Assembly: GCA_965200775.1 (NCBI GenBank)
Contig: OZ241383.1
Coordinates: forward strand, 1,178,001-1,242,000
Reading direction: 5' to 3'
Length of the DNA stretch: 64,000 nt
From: Poriferisocius sp965200775
Lineage (GTDB): Bacteria; Actinomycetota; Acidimicrobiia; Acidimicrobiales; Bin134
The notes below the pieces were generated by a model, which had not been told where the DNA came from, made no database searches, and saw only the letters and a list, made by a program, of their open reading frames with translations. Positions 42,456 to 51,783 of this stretch are shown piece by piece. The translations under genes and the position numbers were made by a program. Positions within the stretch are counted from its first letter, which is position 1. The number at the start of each line of letters is the position of its first letter.

Positions 42456-44096
42456 ATGAGCACATGGATTGAGGTGATCACGTTTGGCGACCTGGTGGTG
42501 AGAGCCTCCGCGTTGTACGGAGACGGGGATGCGGTGGTGTTTCCCGACAGCAGACACAGCTTCGAGTCGCTGGAAGCGGCGGCCCGACGGTCGGCCCGGT
42601 CACTGCTGGGCCTTGGAGTGCGCCCCAACGACCGGGTGGGAATCCTCATGCCCAATTGCATGGACTTCATCGAGGCGATGTTCGGCGCAGCCCTTATCGG
42701 CGCCGTACCGGTTCCGATCAACGCCCGCTTCAAGGGCCGGGAGCTGGCCTACGTGACCGAGAACGGCGACCTGAGGGTGCTGATCACCAGCGACATCATC
42801 GACCAGCACACCGACTACGTGGAGATCCTCCACGACTGCCTTCCCGGGCTGGCCAATGCCCCCGACCCGGCCAACCTCAGCCTGGATGTCGCTCCCGAGC
42901 TGTTGTCGGTGGTGTTGCTGGGCAGCTCCTCCCCGGCCGGCATGGTGGACAGGGCCGGCTTCGAGGCCCTGGCCGACAACGCGACCGACGACGAGGTTGA
43001 GTTGCTCCGCACCCAGGTGGCTGTGCGAGACGTGGCACTGATGATCTACACATCGGGAACCACCGCTGAACCCAAGGGCTGCCCGCTGAACCACGAGTCG
43101 CTGGTTCGCACCGCGGTGACCGCCTGTCGGACCCGGTTCGAACTCACCGAAACCGACGTGTTCTGGGATCCCCTGCCCCTGTTCCACATGAGCTCCATCC
43201 TCCCCCTCATCGGCTGCCTGGACGCTGGATCGTCGTACGTGACCATCACCCACTTCGACCCAGCCTCGGCCATCGCCCAGATGCGCGACGAGAAGGCCAC
43301 CGTGTGCTTTTCGACTTTCCCGCCGGTAACCCAGGCGATGATCAACCACCCCGACTGGGATGCCGACGAGTTCCAACGCATCCGGCTCATGAACAACGTG
43401 GCCCCGCCCGACGCCCTGCGAGCCATCCACGCCCTGCTCCCCTCCGCTCGCCACATGAACGCCTACGGCCTCACCGAATGCGGCGGAGTGGTGGCCTTCT
43501 CCGGCCCCGAGGACCCGCCCGAGACGTGGGCCGTGTCGTCGGGGCGCCCTTTCCGGGGTATCGAGGTTCAGATCAAGGATCTGGAGACCAGGGATAGGTT
43601 GGACGAGCCCGACCAGGCCGGCGAGATCTGGGTAAGGGGTTACAATGTGTTCGAGGGCTACCACAAGGACCCAGCCAAAAACGCCGAGTGCTTCGACGAG
43701 GATGGCTGGTTCTTCACCGGCGACATTGGCTCGCTCGACCCCGAAGGGCGCATCAGCTACCTGGGCCGCACCAAGGACATGCTCAAGGTCGGCGGGGAGA
43801 ACGTAGCCGCCGTCGAGATCGAGAGCTACCTCCAGACCCACCCGGCTGTGGCCATCGCCCAGGTCGTCCCCCTGCCCGACCAGAAGTACCAAGAGGTGCC
43901 GGCAGCGTTCTGCGAGCTGAAGCCCGGCCACCAGGCCACCGAGGACGAGCTGATCGAGTTCTGCCGAGGCCAGATCGCCAGCTTCAAAATCCCCCGCCAC
44001 GTCCGCTTCGTCAACCCCGACGAGTGGCCCCTGTCGGCCACCAAAATCCAAAAGTTCCGCCTCGCCGACAAACTTCAAGCCGAACTGGGCCTCTGA
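42456..44096 (+). CDS. AMP-forming acyl-CoA synthetase (ligase 1)
   Basis: ANL-superfamily ligase activating a carboxylic acid to its CoA thioester with ATP, 546 residues. P-loop-like motif LMIYTSGTTAEPKGCPLNHE, AMP-binding MNAYGLTECGG, hinge segment GWFFTGDIGSLDPEGRISYL then GRTKDMLKVGGENVAAVEIE, and the C-terminal lysine region LSATKIQKFRLAD. The open frame extends far upstream in the P450 region; MSTWIEVITFGD is chosen because the family N-terminus aligns there. Monocistronic-looking, divergent from the P450. Likely starts degradation of an organic acid. Confidence 0.92.
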   Translation: MSTWIEVITFGDLVVRASALYGDGDAVVFPDSRHSFESLEAAARRSARSLLGLGVRPNDRVGILMPNCMDFIEAMFGAALIGAVPVPINARFKGRELAYVTENGDLRVLITSDIIDQHTDYVEILHDCLPGLANAPDPANLSLDVAPELLSVVLLGSSSPAGMVDRAGFEALADNATDDEVELLRTQVAVRDVALMIYTSGTTAEPKGCPLNHESLVRTAVTACRTRFELTETDVFWDPLPLFHMSSILPLIGCLDAGSSYVTITHFDPASAIAQMRDEKATVCFSTFPPVTQAMINHPDWDADEFQRIRLMNNVAPPDALRAIHALLPSARHMNAYGLTECGGVVAFSGPEDPPETWAVSSGRPFRGIEVQIKDLETRDRLDEPDQAGEIWVRGYNVFEGYHKDPAKNAECFDEDGWFFTGDIGSLDPEGRISYLGRTKDMLKVGGENVAAVEIESYLQTHPAVAIAQVVPLPDQKYQEVPAAFCELKPGHQATEDELIEFCRGQIASFKIPRHVRFVNPDEWPLSATKIQKFRLADKLQAELGL

Positions 44097-44126
44097 ACCG
44101 CCCAGCCGGCTACCGAAAGCCGAGGG

Positions 44127-44711
44127 CTAGTGCAGGTACCCCTCGGGGAGGCGGTCGACGTGCCAGACCTTTTCCTTCCACCACCGCCACTTCTTGGCGA
44201 TCACGTCCTCGATGGTGCAGTACGGGTGGGGCTCCAGCCAGTTCAGGTCGGTGTCCACGATCTGGAACAGGCAGCCGAACCCGGAACTGGGCCGCACGTA
44301 GGTCTCCCGCCACCCCGAGTCCGACAGGTCGGTGTCCACCACCTCGAACCCGGCTGCGGCCAGGTCCTCGATGGTGGCCTCCACGTTTTCCACGAACAGA
44401 GTCACGTGGTGAAACCCCTCCCCCCGCTTCTCGATGAACCGATGCAGGTAGCTGTCCTCGGAAAGCGGCTCCATAAGCTCCACCTTCACCGTGTCCGGGA
44501 ACTTGAACATGGCGGTGCGAATGCCCAGCCGGTGGTCGTCGCCACCCAGGATGAACTGGCCTCCCAGCACGTCCCGGAACAGCGGTACCGCTGCCTCGAT
44601 GGAGCGCACCGCGATGCCGGTGTGGTCCCAACTCAGAATGTGGGGCGAAACCGGCGGGTTCGGGGTCAACCCGGCCGGGTACCCCTCCGCTCCCAAGACT
44701 CTCCAAGCCAT
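44127..44711 (-). CDS. VOC superfamily protein (glyoxalase fold)
   Basis: A 194-residue vicinal-oxygen-chelate protein. Its first module ILSWDHTGIAVRSIEAAVPL is followed by the second module GEGFHHVTLFVENVEATIED, with DHTG and HHVT as metal-binding histidines; FGCLFQIVDT supplies the strand near the last ligand. The layout resembles methylmalonyl-CoA epimerase and 4-hydroxyphenylpyruvate-type relatives. Convergent with ligase 1, divergent from the aldolase. Start is the only ATG that includes the N-terminal extension MAWRVLGAEGYP. Confidence 0.8.
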   Translation of the reverse strand: MAWRVLGAEGYPAGLTPNPPVSPHILSWDHTGIAVRSIEAAVPLFRDVLGGQFILGGDDHRLGIRTAMFKFPDTVKVELMEPLSEDSYLHRFIEKRGEGFHHVTLFVENVEATIEDLAAAGFEVVDTDLSDSGWRETYVRPSSGFGCLFQIVDTDLNWLEPHPYCTIEDVIAKKWRWWKEKVWHVDRLPEGYLH

Positions 44712-44764
44712 CTCCGTGCTCCTCTCATTCTCCGATTGCCTGCTTGGTGTGGTATCTAGCAGGC

Positions 44765-45547
44765 ATGGGCAAGTTAGACGAAGCAGTCGCCGGAGAAGGT
44801 GGTTTCCCCCGGGTGATGCCTGGTTTGGGCCTCGAACTCACCGTGCCTCAGAAGATCGCCTGTGCTGCTCGGATTCTCGACGGGGAAGGCTACGCCTTGA
44901 ATGTGGCCGGTCACATCACCGTGGTCCGCGACGGCGTGGACGACGGATCGATGTGGTGTACCCCCTATGGGCTGTGGTGGGGTGAGGTCACTGCGTCGGA
45001 CATCTTGATCATTGACGCCGACGGCGAGGTGATCGAGGGCCGGTGGGATGTGACTCCGGCGGTGTTCATTCACACCGAGCTGCACCGCGCCCGTCCCGAC
45101 GCCCGGGTGGTGATCCACAACCACCCGTACTACGGCAGCCTGCTCTCCACCATGCACCGACTCCCGGAAATCACCGAACAGCAGGCCTGCATGTTCGACG
45201 GCGACATCGCCCTGTTCGATACCTATACCGGAGGGGTGGACGACGCCTCCGGCGGCCGACACCTGGCCAACGCTGTCGGCTCGGCCACCGCCGTAATCCT
45301 GGCCAATCACGGGGTGCTGATCGCAGGTGAAACCACCGAGCAGGCCGCCTACCGGGCCTCCAACTTCGAGCGCGTTTGCCGGCTCAACTACGACGCCATG
45401 CTCACCGGTTGCCCCTCGGAGCCCGTTCCCCCCGAACAGCGAGAAACGTTGAAGGAAGCCATCAACAGCCATCACATGACGGTGCGCTACTACTGGGAGG
45501 GCGCGGTGCGGCGGCTGCTGCGCGACGCCCCCGAGGTGCTGGACTGA
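44765..45547 (+). CDS. Class II aldolase/adducin family protein
   Basis: A 260-residue zinc-dependent aldolase-fold protein (fuculose-phosphate aldolase/adducin family). Metal site VIHNHPYYGSLLSTMH (H-x-H with following residues) and the third ligand ILANHGVLIAGETTEQAAYR are clear; LNVAGHITV carries the N-terminal H. Some relatives are decarboxylases or ring-metabolite aldolases rather than sugar aldolases. Its TGA overlaps the ATG of ligase 2 by one base, so it starts an operon of aldolase, ligase, IpdAB-like subunits and SDR. Confidence 0.86.
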   Translation: MGKLDEAVAGEGGFPRVMPGLGLELTVPQKIACAARILDGEGYALNVAGHITVVRDGVDDGSMWCTPYGLWWGEVTASDILIIDADGEVIEGRWDVTPAVFIHTELHRARPDARVVIHNHPYYGSLLSTMHRLPEITEQQACMFDGDIALFDTYTGGVDDASGGRHLANAVGSATAVILANHGVLIAGETTEQAAYRASNFERVCRLNYDAMLTGCPSEPVPPEQRETLKEAINSHHMTVRYYWEGAVRRLLRDAPEVLD

Positions 45548-47151
45548 TGGCCTCGCCCAGCCCGCCCCCCACAATCGGAGCGTGGATCGGCTACAAGGCC
45601 GAGCGAAATGGCGACCGTTTGGCCCTGACCGTGGAGGGTCGAGACAAGTCCTACGCCGGCGTTCACACCGATTCCGACCGTCTTGCCGCCGGGCTGGGCT
45701 CACTGGGGCTGGAGCCCGGTGACCGGGCGTGCCTGATGATGCAGAACTCGCTGGAGTGCGTTGACTCCTGGTTCGCCATGACCAAGGCCGGGGTTGTGGA
45801 GGTGCCCATCAACCAGGCCTACCGGGGCCACCTGTTGGAATACCTGGTGAGCCAGTCCCGCTCAAGGGCGGTGGTGTGCGATGCCGACTACCTCGACCGC
45901 ATCGCCGAGGCGGCCGGCAACCTTCCCGGCCTGGAGCACGTGGTGGTCAACCGGGCAGCGGGAACTGCCGACTCGGGCACTCCCGAGTTCCCCGACCACG
46001 TCACCGTCCACGAGCTTGCCGACCTGTACCTCTACTCCCCCCGGCCCGAACCCGACCTCGACTGGCGGGACACCGCGGTAATCCTCTACACGTCGGGTAC
46101 CACCGGGCCATCCAAGGGGGTGATGCTGAGCCACGAGGCCAACCTGAACCTGGCCCGCCACACCGTCGACCTGGTGGGCTACGACTCCGACGACGTGCTC
46201 TATACCGCTTTCCCCCTGTTCCACATCAATGCCAAGTACACCAGCGTGATGTGCGCTATGGAGGCCGACGCCCGGCTCATCATGGACCGCCGGTTCTCGG
46301 CCAGCCGGTTCTGGGACCGGTGCCGGGCCGACGGGATCACCGCTTTCAACTACCAGGGCGGGCTGCTGATGATGCTGTGGAAGCAACCGGAACGGCCCGA
46401 CGACGCCGACAACCCGGTGAGGAACGGCTTCGGAGCCCCCTGCCCGGTGGACATCTGGGAGCCATTCGAGGAACGCTTCGGGGTCCACCTCACCGAGGTG
46501 TACGGGATGACCGAGGTGGCCGTCACCACCGAGAACCGCCGGGGGGTGCGCAAGATCGGCACCGCGGGGCGGGAGTCGGCCCTCTATCACGTGATGGTGG
46601 TGGACTCCGAGGACCGGCCGGTGCCGGCCGGAACCGCGGGCGAGATCGTGGTGCGACCCAAAAGGCCCCACATCATGATCGACCGCTACTTCGACATGCC
46701 CGACGCCACGGTGGAAGCGTTCCGCAACCTGTGGTTCCACACCGGTGACCGGGGCCGCCTCGACGAGGACGGCTACCTCACCTTCATCGACCGCATGAAG
46801 GACTGCGTGCGCCGCCGGGGCGAGAACATCTCGTCCTACGAGGTGGAAGCGGTGATCAACACCTGCGACTCCGTGCTGGAGTCGGCGGTCATCGGCGTGC
46901 CTTCCGAGCTGGGAGAGGAGGAGGTGATGGCGGTGGTGGTGCGCAAGCCCGGCCACGAGCTGACCGAATCCGACCTGCTCGACCACTGCGTGCCCCGCAT
47001 GGCTCACTTTGCCGTGCCCCGGTTCGTGCGCTGGGTTGACGACCTACCCAAGACGCCGTCGGATCGGGTCCAGAAGTTCAAGCTGCGCGAGCAGGCCGTC
47101 ACCCCCGACACCTGGGACCGCGACCAAGTCGGCTACGTGGTTCCCCGCTAG
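45547..47151 (+). CDS. AMP-forming acyl-CoA synthetase (ligase 2)
   Basis: ANL-family ligase of 534 residues. ATP motif VILYTSGTTGPSKGVMLSHE, AMP motif TEVYGMTEVAV, hinge LWFHTGDRGRLDEDGYLTFI and DRMKDCVRRRGENISSYEVE. The C-terminal catalytic lysine is expected in TPSDRVQKFKLRE. Closest in style to crotonobetaine/carnitine- or benzoate-type ligases (CaiC-like), but substrate is open. The ATG overlaps the aldolase stop; a longer ORF upstream is a shadow. A 6-bp hairpin overlaps its stop codon, before the CoA-transferase genes. Confidence 0.92.
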   Translation: MASPSPPPTIGAWIGYKAERNGDRLALTVEGRDKSYAGVHTDSDRLAAGLGSLGLEPGDRACLMMQNSLECVDSWFAMTKAGVVEVPINQAYRGHLLEYLVSQSRSRAVVCDADYLDRIAEAAGNLPGLEHVVVNRAAGTADSGTPEFPDHVTVHELADLYLYSPRPEPDLDWRDTAVILYTSGTTGPSKGVMLSHEANLNLARHTVDLVGYDSDDVLYTAFPLFHINAKYTSVMCAMEADARLIMDRRFSASRFWDRCRADGITAFNYQGGLLMMLWKQPERPDDADNPVRNGFGAPCPVDIWEPFEERFGVHLTEVYGMTEVAVTTENRRGVRKIGTAGRESALYHVMVVDSEDRPVPAGTAGEIVVRPKRPHIMIDRYFDMPDATVEAFRNLWFHTGDRGRLDEDGYLTFIDRMKDCVRRRGENISSYEVEAVINTCDSVLESAVIGVPSELGEEEVMAVVVRKPGHELTESDLLDHCVPRMAHFAVPRFVRWVDDLPKTPSDRVQKFKLREQAVTPDTWDRDQVGYVVPR

Positions 47152-47158
47152 AGCGGGG
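47143..47158 (+). terminator. Hairpin overlapping the stop of ligase 2
   Basis: CCCCGC-TAGA-GCGGGG, with the stop codon TAG in the loop. It stands between ligase 2 and the IpdA-like gene, so it could attenuate transcription or stabilise the upstream mRNA. No T-tract follows. Confidence 0.4.
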
Positions 47159-47165
47159 CCGTATA

Positions 47166-48047
47166 GTGCTCCCGGTGACAAAAGCCAGCACCCTCGAACA
47201 GGCCGTGGCGTCGATTCCCGATGGCTCCACGGTGGCCATCGGCGGACTGTCGATGAACAGCGCTCCGATGGCTCTGGTCCGCGAGCTGGTACGCCAGGAA
47301 AAAAGAGACCTCACCCTGGTGGCCATCGTGTCCGGCATGGCGGTGGACTGGCTGGTGGCCGGTGGGTGTGTGCGCCGGGTTATCGCCGGACTGGTGAGTT
47401 TCGAGGGACTGGGCCTGGCCCCCAACTTCCGGGCAGCGGTGCAGTCGGGCCGGGTGGACATCGAGGAGTACAGCGAGCACCTGCTGATTTGCCGCTTGCA
47501 GGCCCAGAGCTACAACCTGCCGTTCATGCCCACCCGAGCCGGCCTGGGCACCGACGTGTTGGGCCTGCACGCCGAGTCGGGCACGGTTCGGGAGGAGAAG
47601 GACGGCCCGTCCGGGGAGCACTACGTGGCCTGCACCCGCCTCCCGGTGGATGTAGCCCTGGTTCACGCTCACGAAGCCGAACCGGGTGGCAACACCAGGG
47701 TCAACCCCAAGCTCATTTGGATGGACAACGAGATCGTGAACGCCGCTACCCGCACGGTGGCCTCGGTGGAGCGGATGGTTGAGCCGTCGGCGTTCACCGA
47801 TGAACCGGCCCGAACCACCTACCCCCGGTTCATGATCGACGCCGTGGCCCCCGCTCCCCGTGGGGCCTACCCGTGCTCGAACTTCCCCGAGTACGGCCAC
47901 AGCACCGACTTCTTCTCCGAGTACTCGACAGCGGCCCGCAACCCTGACACGTTCGCCGAATTTTTCGAGACCAGGGTGGTGGGCCCGCCCACCTGGGAGG
48001 ACTTTCTGGAGGCCAACGGCGTTTCTCCCCTGGGAGCAACCACATGA
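47166..48047 (+). CDS. CoA-transferase family I alpha subunit, IpdA-like (cassette 2)
   Basis: A 293-residue alpha subunit, paralogous to the gene at 35560. Shared text includes MALVRELVRQEKRDLTLVAI, YNLPFMPTRAGLGTDVLG and VDVALVHAHEAEPGGNTRVN, with the same late YGHSTDFFSEYSTAARNPD segment. GTG at 47166 is used; a second GTG at 47175 (MTKASTL) may be the real start. The stop overlaps an ATG that begins a 25-codon leader ORF rather than the beta subunit itself. Role as for cassette 1: CoA transfer to, or hydrolysis of, a ring-derived acyl-CoA. Confidence 0.84.
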   Translation: MLPVTKASTLEQAVASIPDGSTVAIGGLSMNSAPMALVRELVRQEKRDLTLVAIVSGMAVDWLVAGGCVRRVIAGLVSFEGLGLAPNFRAAVQSGRVDIEEYSEHLLICRLQAQSYNLPFMPTRAGLGTDVLGLHAESGTVREEKDGPSGEHYVACTRLPVDVALVHAHEAEPGGNTRVNPKLIWMDNEIVNAATRTVASVERMVEPSAFTDEPARTTYPRFMIDAVAPAPRGAYPCSNFPEYGHSTDFFSEYSTAARNPDTFAEFFETRVVGPPTWEDFLEANGVSPLGATT

Positions 48048-48121
48048 GCACTCCGGTTCCCGGCTACGAATGCGCGGTTCACACCTGCACCATTGACACC
48101 ATCGAGAAGCCAACGACATGA
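48044..48121 (+). CDS. 25-residue leader ORF, diverged duplicate of the next gene's N-terminus
   Basis: Begins MSTPVPGYECAVHTCTID, while the following gene begins MSTPVPGYECTIDELMAV. Its ATG overlaps the alpha-subunit stop (ATGA) and its TGA overlaps the beta-subunit ATG (ATGA). It looks like a 74-bp partial duplication that left the original coupled start in place and moved the true gene downstream while keeping stop-start coupling. Whether the peptide is made is unknown. Confidence 0.55.
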   Translation: MSTPVPGYECAVHTCTIDTIEKPTT

Positions 48122-48915
48122 GCACTCCTGTTCCAGGCTACGAATGCACAATTGACGAACTGATGGCGGTGACGTTCTCCCGCGCCATGTCCAACGACAC
48201 CAGGGCGTTCAACGGAGCGGTGTCGTTCATACCGGTGTGCGGCTACCTGCTGGCCCGGCGCACCCACGCCCCGGAGTTGGTCTGGGTGGCCAGCTCCATC
48301 GCCGTCGACGCCGACCCCGACGAGATCGGCGACTCCACCCTTTCGGATTCGCTTTGGGGCGGGGCCTCCGCGCTGAGCAACTCCCCGTTCGACTTCTGGA
48401 GCTACGCCCAGGGAGCCCGCTACAACACGTTCGCCTTCCGGGGAGCCCAGATGGATGCCTACGGGAACGTGAACAACACTGTGATCGGCCCCTACGACTC
48501 CCCCAAGGTACGGCTACCCGGAGGGGGCGGCATGGCCGACCTGGGGGCGATGATGCCCCGCATCTACCTGTGGTCGTCCACCCACGATCCCCGTACGTTC
48601 GTGGAGCGTCTCGACTTCCGCTCCGGGATGGGCTGGGGCGACGGAGGCGACCACCGGGAGCGCCTGGGGATGCCCGGCGGGCCGCAGCTTTGCATCACCA
48701 ACCTGTGCGTGTTCGATTTCGAGCCGGTCGAGAAGCGGATGCGGCTGGCGTCTCTGCACCCCGGTGTGACCGCCGAGCAGGTGCAGGAGGCCACCGGTTT
48801 CGAGGTGATCGTTCCCGACGGCGACATCGCAACCACAGCCCGGCCCACCGCCGAGGAGTTGCACATCCTGCGCACCGAGGTGGACCCCACCGGGGCCCGC
48901 CTCCGGGAGTTCTGA
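48118..48915 (+). CDS. CoA-transferase family I beta subunit, IpdB-like (cassette 2)
   Basis: A 265-residue beta subunit with CTIDELMAVTFSRAMSNDTR, FRGAQMDAYGNVNNTVIG, ITNLCVFDFEPVEKRMRLAS and LHPGVTAEQVQEATGFEVI, collinear with the cassette 1 gene at 36447. Translation is probably coupled to the short leader ORF before it. An SDR gene follows after 3 nt. The pair differs enough from cassette 1 to suggest a different substrate. Confidence 0.85.
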   Translation: MSTPVPGYECTIDELMAVTFSRAMSNDTRAFNGAVSFIPVCGYLLARRTHAPELVWVASSIAVDADPDEIGDSTLSDSLWGGASALSNSPFDFWSYAQGARYNTFAFRGAQMDAYGNVNNTVIGPYDSPKVRLPGGGGMADLGAMMPRIYLWSSTHDPRTFVERLDFRSGMGWGDGGDHRERLGMPGGPQLCITNLCVFDFEPVEKRMRLASLHPGVTAEQVQEATGFEVIVPDGDIATTARPTAEELHILRTEVDPTGARLREF

Positions 48916-48918
48916 ACG

Positions 48919-49689
48919 ATGGACGTAGCCGGTTCGGTCGCCGTAGTCACCGGGGGTGCCTCGGGGCTGGGCTCGGGGGTTGTGAAAACGCTGGTGGACC
49001 GGGGTGCCCGGGCGGTCATCCTGGATCTGCCCTCCTCGGCCGGCGGGGACATGGCCGCCGAGCTGGGCGAGGCGGTGGCTTTTGTTCCCGTCGATGTCAC
49101 CAACCCCGACGAGGTGGCCCAGGCGGTACCCGCCGCGGCCGACGCTCACGGCCGCGTAGACGTGCTCGTGAGCTGCGCCGGCATCAGCTCGGGTCAGAGG
49201 GTGGTGTCTCGTGACGGCACCCCCAATCCGCTCGACCACTTCCGCCGCCACATCGAAGTGAACTTGATCGGGTTGTTCGACGTGGCCCGCCACGCCGTGT
49301 CGACCATGTCGGCCAACGAGCCCAACTCCGAGGGTGAGCGGGGGTTGATCGTGAATATCGCCTCCATCGCCGGTTACGAGGGCCAGGTAGGGCAGTCGGC
49401 CTACGGGTCGTCAAAGGCCGGGGTGATCGGGCTGACCCTGCCGATGGCCCGCGACCTTGCGGTGTGGGGCATCCGGGTGATGACCATCGCACCGGGCACC
49501 ATGGACACTCCCATGCTGGCCACCCTCAACGAGGATTTCATCGCGAAACTGGTGGAGGACAACGTGTTTCCCCACCGGCTGGGTACTCCCGCCGATGTGG
49601 GCGCGCTGGTGGCCCACTTCATGGAGAACACCTTTTTGAACGGCGAGGTGGTGCGCCTCGATGCCGGGCTGCGCCTCACCAGCCGCTAG
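48919..49689 (+). CDS. SDR, 3-hydroxyacyl-CoA dehydrogenase type II-like
   Basis: A 256-residue short-chain dehydrogenase. VAVVTGGASGLGSGVVKTLV is the cofactor motif, VNIASIAGYEGQVGQSAYGS and SKAGVIGLTLPMARDLA contain the catalytic Ser, Tyr and Lys, and GIRVMTIAPGTMDTPML follows. The GQVGQxAYxxSKxGxxGxTLPxARDL pattern is diagnostic of the HSD17B10 (type II hydroxyacyl-CoA dehydrogenase) group. Starts 3 nt after the beta-subunit stop, so it belongs to that operon. Likely NAD-dependent oxidation of a hydroxyacyl-CoA. Confidence 0.9.
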   Translation: MDVAGSVAVVTGGASGLGSGVVKTLVDRGARAVILDLPSSAGGDMAAELGEAVAFVPVDVTNPDEVAQAVPAAADAHGRVDVLVSCAGISSGQRVVSRDGTPNPLDHFRRHIEVNLIGLFDVARHAVSTMSANEPNSEGERGLIVNIASIAGYEGQVGQSAYGSSKAGVIGLTLPMARDLAVWGIRVMTIAPGTMDTPMLATLNEDFIAKLVEDNVFPHRLGTPADVGALVAHFMENTFLNGEVVRLDAGLRLTSR

Positions 49690-49716
49690 CCGCCAGGCCC
49701 TCCGGTTCTCATCCGG

Positions 49717-50475
49717 TCAGGCCAGCATTCCCCCGTCGATCACCAGCACCGCACCGGTGATGTAGGACGCAGCCGGCGACGAAAGGAAGGCCACAGGGAG
49801 TGCCACTTCGTCGGGGGTGGCCCACCGACCGAGCGGGATGCCGATTCCGGCTTCTTCCACCACGGCGTCCTTGTCGTAGCTGTCCCAGCCGCTGGTGTTC
49901 ACGAAACCGGGTGCCACAGCGTTTACCCGCACCCCGTGGGGAGCCCATTCCCGTGCCAGCGCCTTGGTCTGCTGGAATAGACCCCCCTTGGCCGCCGAGT
50001 ATGCCGCCATGCCGGGCAGGTGGCGTAAACCCGACAGCGAGCCGACGTTTACGATGCTGCCCCGGCCCCGGTCGATCATCTCTCGCCCGAACGCCTGCGA
50101 CACCAGGAAGGGTGCGGTCAGGTTGAGGGCCACCGTTTTGGACCAACCCGGCTCGGCTATGTCCAGCACCGGGGCGGTGAACCTGGCTCCCCCGGCGTTG
50201 TTGACCAGCACGTCAACGGGTCCCAGTTCGGCACCGATTTGATCGGCGACGGCTGACACTGCGTCCGGGTCGGTCACATCACACGGTGCGACCGACACTT
50301 CGGTGCCTCCGGCCCGCAGCTCGGTGGCCAGATCCTCCAACCGTTCGGCCCGTCGGGCGACAAGCCCCACCTGGGCCCCCTGGGCGGCCAACACTCGGGC
50401 GATTGCCCCGCCGATGTCGCCTGTCGCACCTGTCACCACTGCGCCCAGCCCCTCCAAGGGCCCCGCCTCACTCAC
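49717..50475 (-). CDS. Short-chain dehydrogenase/reductase (FabG-like)
   Basis: A 252-residue SDR, GTG start. Motifs: GAVVTGATGDIGGAIARVLA, LVNNAGGARFT, VNVGSLSGLRHLPG and catalytic AYSAAKGGLFQQTKAL, ending YITGAVLVIDGGML. The C-terminal half is that of classical FabG-like oxidoreductases. Convergent with the type II SDR, and 81 nt downstream of the P450 on the same strand. Short reiterated text (TCGCTCACAACG-like, TCTCCATCGG) lies before its start. Substrate unknown. Confidence 0.88.
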   Translation of the reverse strand: MSEAGPLEGLGAVVTGATGDIGGAIARVLAAQGAQVGLVARRAERLEDLATELRAGGTEVSVAPCDVTDPDAVSAVADQIGAELGPVDVLVNNAGGARFTAPVLDIAEPGWSKTVALNLTAPFLVSQAFGREMIDRGRGSIVNVGSLSGLRHLPGMAAYSAAKGGLFQQTKALAREWAPHGVRVNAVAPGFVNTSGWDSYDKDAVVEEAGIGIPLGRWATPDEVALPVAFLSSPAASYITGAVLVIDGGMLA

Positions 50476-50556
50476 AACGCCTCGCTCACAACGACGTCTC
50501 CATCGGAAACGTCTCCGTTAGGAACACCTCCATCGGGCTCAGCGGCAGTGTCCTGC

Positions 50557-51783
50557 TCACCGCAGGCTCACCGGCAGGTGCTCCAAGCCCCGACTCAACA
50601 TGGTTGGCACCCACACCTCCGGCTCGGGTCCCAGCTCGAGGCCGGGCAGGCGGCGAACCAGGGCCTCCAGGGCGATGGTCCCCTCCAGGCGGGCCACCGA
50701 CGCCCCCAGGCAGAAGTGAAGGCCGAACCCGAAGCCGATGTGGTTGTTGGGGTCGCGGCCCACGTCGAACAGGTCGGGCTCCTCGAACGCCTCGGGGTCA
50801 CGATTGGCGGCGTGCTGCACCAGGTACACCATGTCACCGGCGGGCAACACCTTGTCTCGCATTTCAACCTCGCCGGCCAGGGTGCGGACCTCCATCTTCG
50901 ACGGGCCGTCGAACCTCAATAGCTCCTCCACCGCAGGCTTGATGAGCGAAGGGTCGTCCCGCAGGCGCTGGAGCTGGACGGGATGGTTGAGCAGCACCCG
51001 CATCCCGTTGCCGATCAGGTTGGTGGTGGTCTCGTGGCCCCCGAACAGGAACAACACGCAGTTGGCCACGATCTCAGGGTCCTCCAGGCTGTCGTCGCCT
51101 TCCGAGGCCTCCACCAGGTTGGAGATGATGTTGTCGGCAGGGTTCTGCCGGTAGTGGGCCACCAGCTCCCCGAGGTAGGCGGCCAGCTCAATGAGCCCCT
51201 GCTGGGCCCGGGCCCGCCGGTCCCCCACCCCTCGGGCGCCGAACACCAGGATCATTACGTCGTCGGACCAGTCCTTGAACCGGTCCCGATCGGCAGCCGG
51301 TACCCCCATCATCTCGGCGATCACCACCGCAGGGATGGGGTAGGCGAAGTCCTCGATCAGGTCGAACCGGTCGCGGGCCGACAGCCCGTCGATGAGCTCG
51401 TCCACCACGCCGACGATCCGGTCCCTCCAGGCCTCCACGGCCTTGGGGGTGAAGGCCCGGCTGACCAGGCGGCGCAGCCGGGTGTGATCGGGAGGGTCTC
51501 GGAACACCAGCCAGTCCATCAAGATGTCGTAGGTGGGCTGACGCTGGGCCTTCTGTTCTTCGGTCAGCCGGTCGTAAGCCGGGCCGATGCGTTCCGAGGA
51601 GAACCGGGGGTCCCGCAGGGCGTCGAGCACATCGTCGTAACGGTGGATGAACCACGCTCGGTACTTCTCGTTCCAATGCACCGGGTCGTGTTCCCGGAGC
51701 ACGGAGAAGTAGGAGTGGGGGTCGGCGATCCGCTCCGGGGACAGAACCTCGTCGTCGATCTCCGGGAGGGCCGGGCCGCTCAT
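50557..51783 (-). CDS. Cytochrome P450
   Basis: A 408-residue soluble P450. Heme-binding GFGFGLHFCLGASVARLE with Cys358, K-helix EELLRF, I-helix LFLFGGHETTTNLIG (G-G-H-E-T-T). PDHTRLRRLVSRAFTPKAVE is the typical C-helix region. The ATG overlaps the thiolase stop by 3 nt, so DUF35 protein, thiolase and P450 are transcribed together. Likely hydroxylates the substrate of the route; redox partners are not encoded here. Confidence 0.92.
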   Translation of the reverse strand: MSGPALPEIDDEVLSPERIADPHSYFSVLREHDPVHWNEKYRAWFIHRYDDVLDALRDPRFSSERIGPAYDRLTEEQKAQRQPTYDILMDWLVFRDPPDHTRLRRLVSRAFTPKAVEAWRDRIVGVVDELIDGLSARDRFDLIEDFAYPIPAVVIAEMMGVPAADRDRFKDWSDDVMILVFGARGVGDRRARAQQGLIELAAYLGELVAHYRQNPADNIISNLVEASEGDDSLEDPEIVANCVLFLFGGHETTTNLIGNGMRVLLNHPVQLQRLRDDPSLIKPAVEELLRFDGPSKMEVRTLAGEVEMRDKVLPAGDMVYLVQHAANRDPEAFEEPDLFDVGRDPNNHIGFGFGLHFCLGASVARLEGTIALEALVRRLPGLELGPEPEVWVPTMLSRGLEHLPVSLR

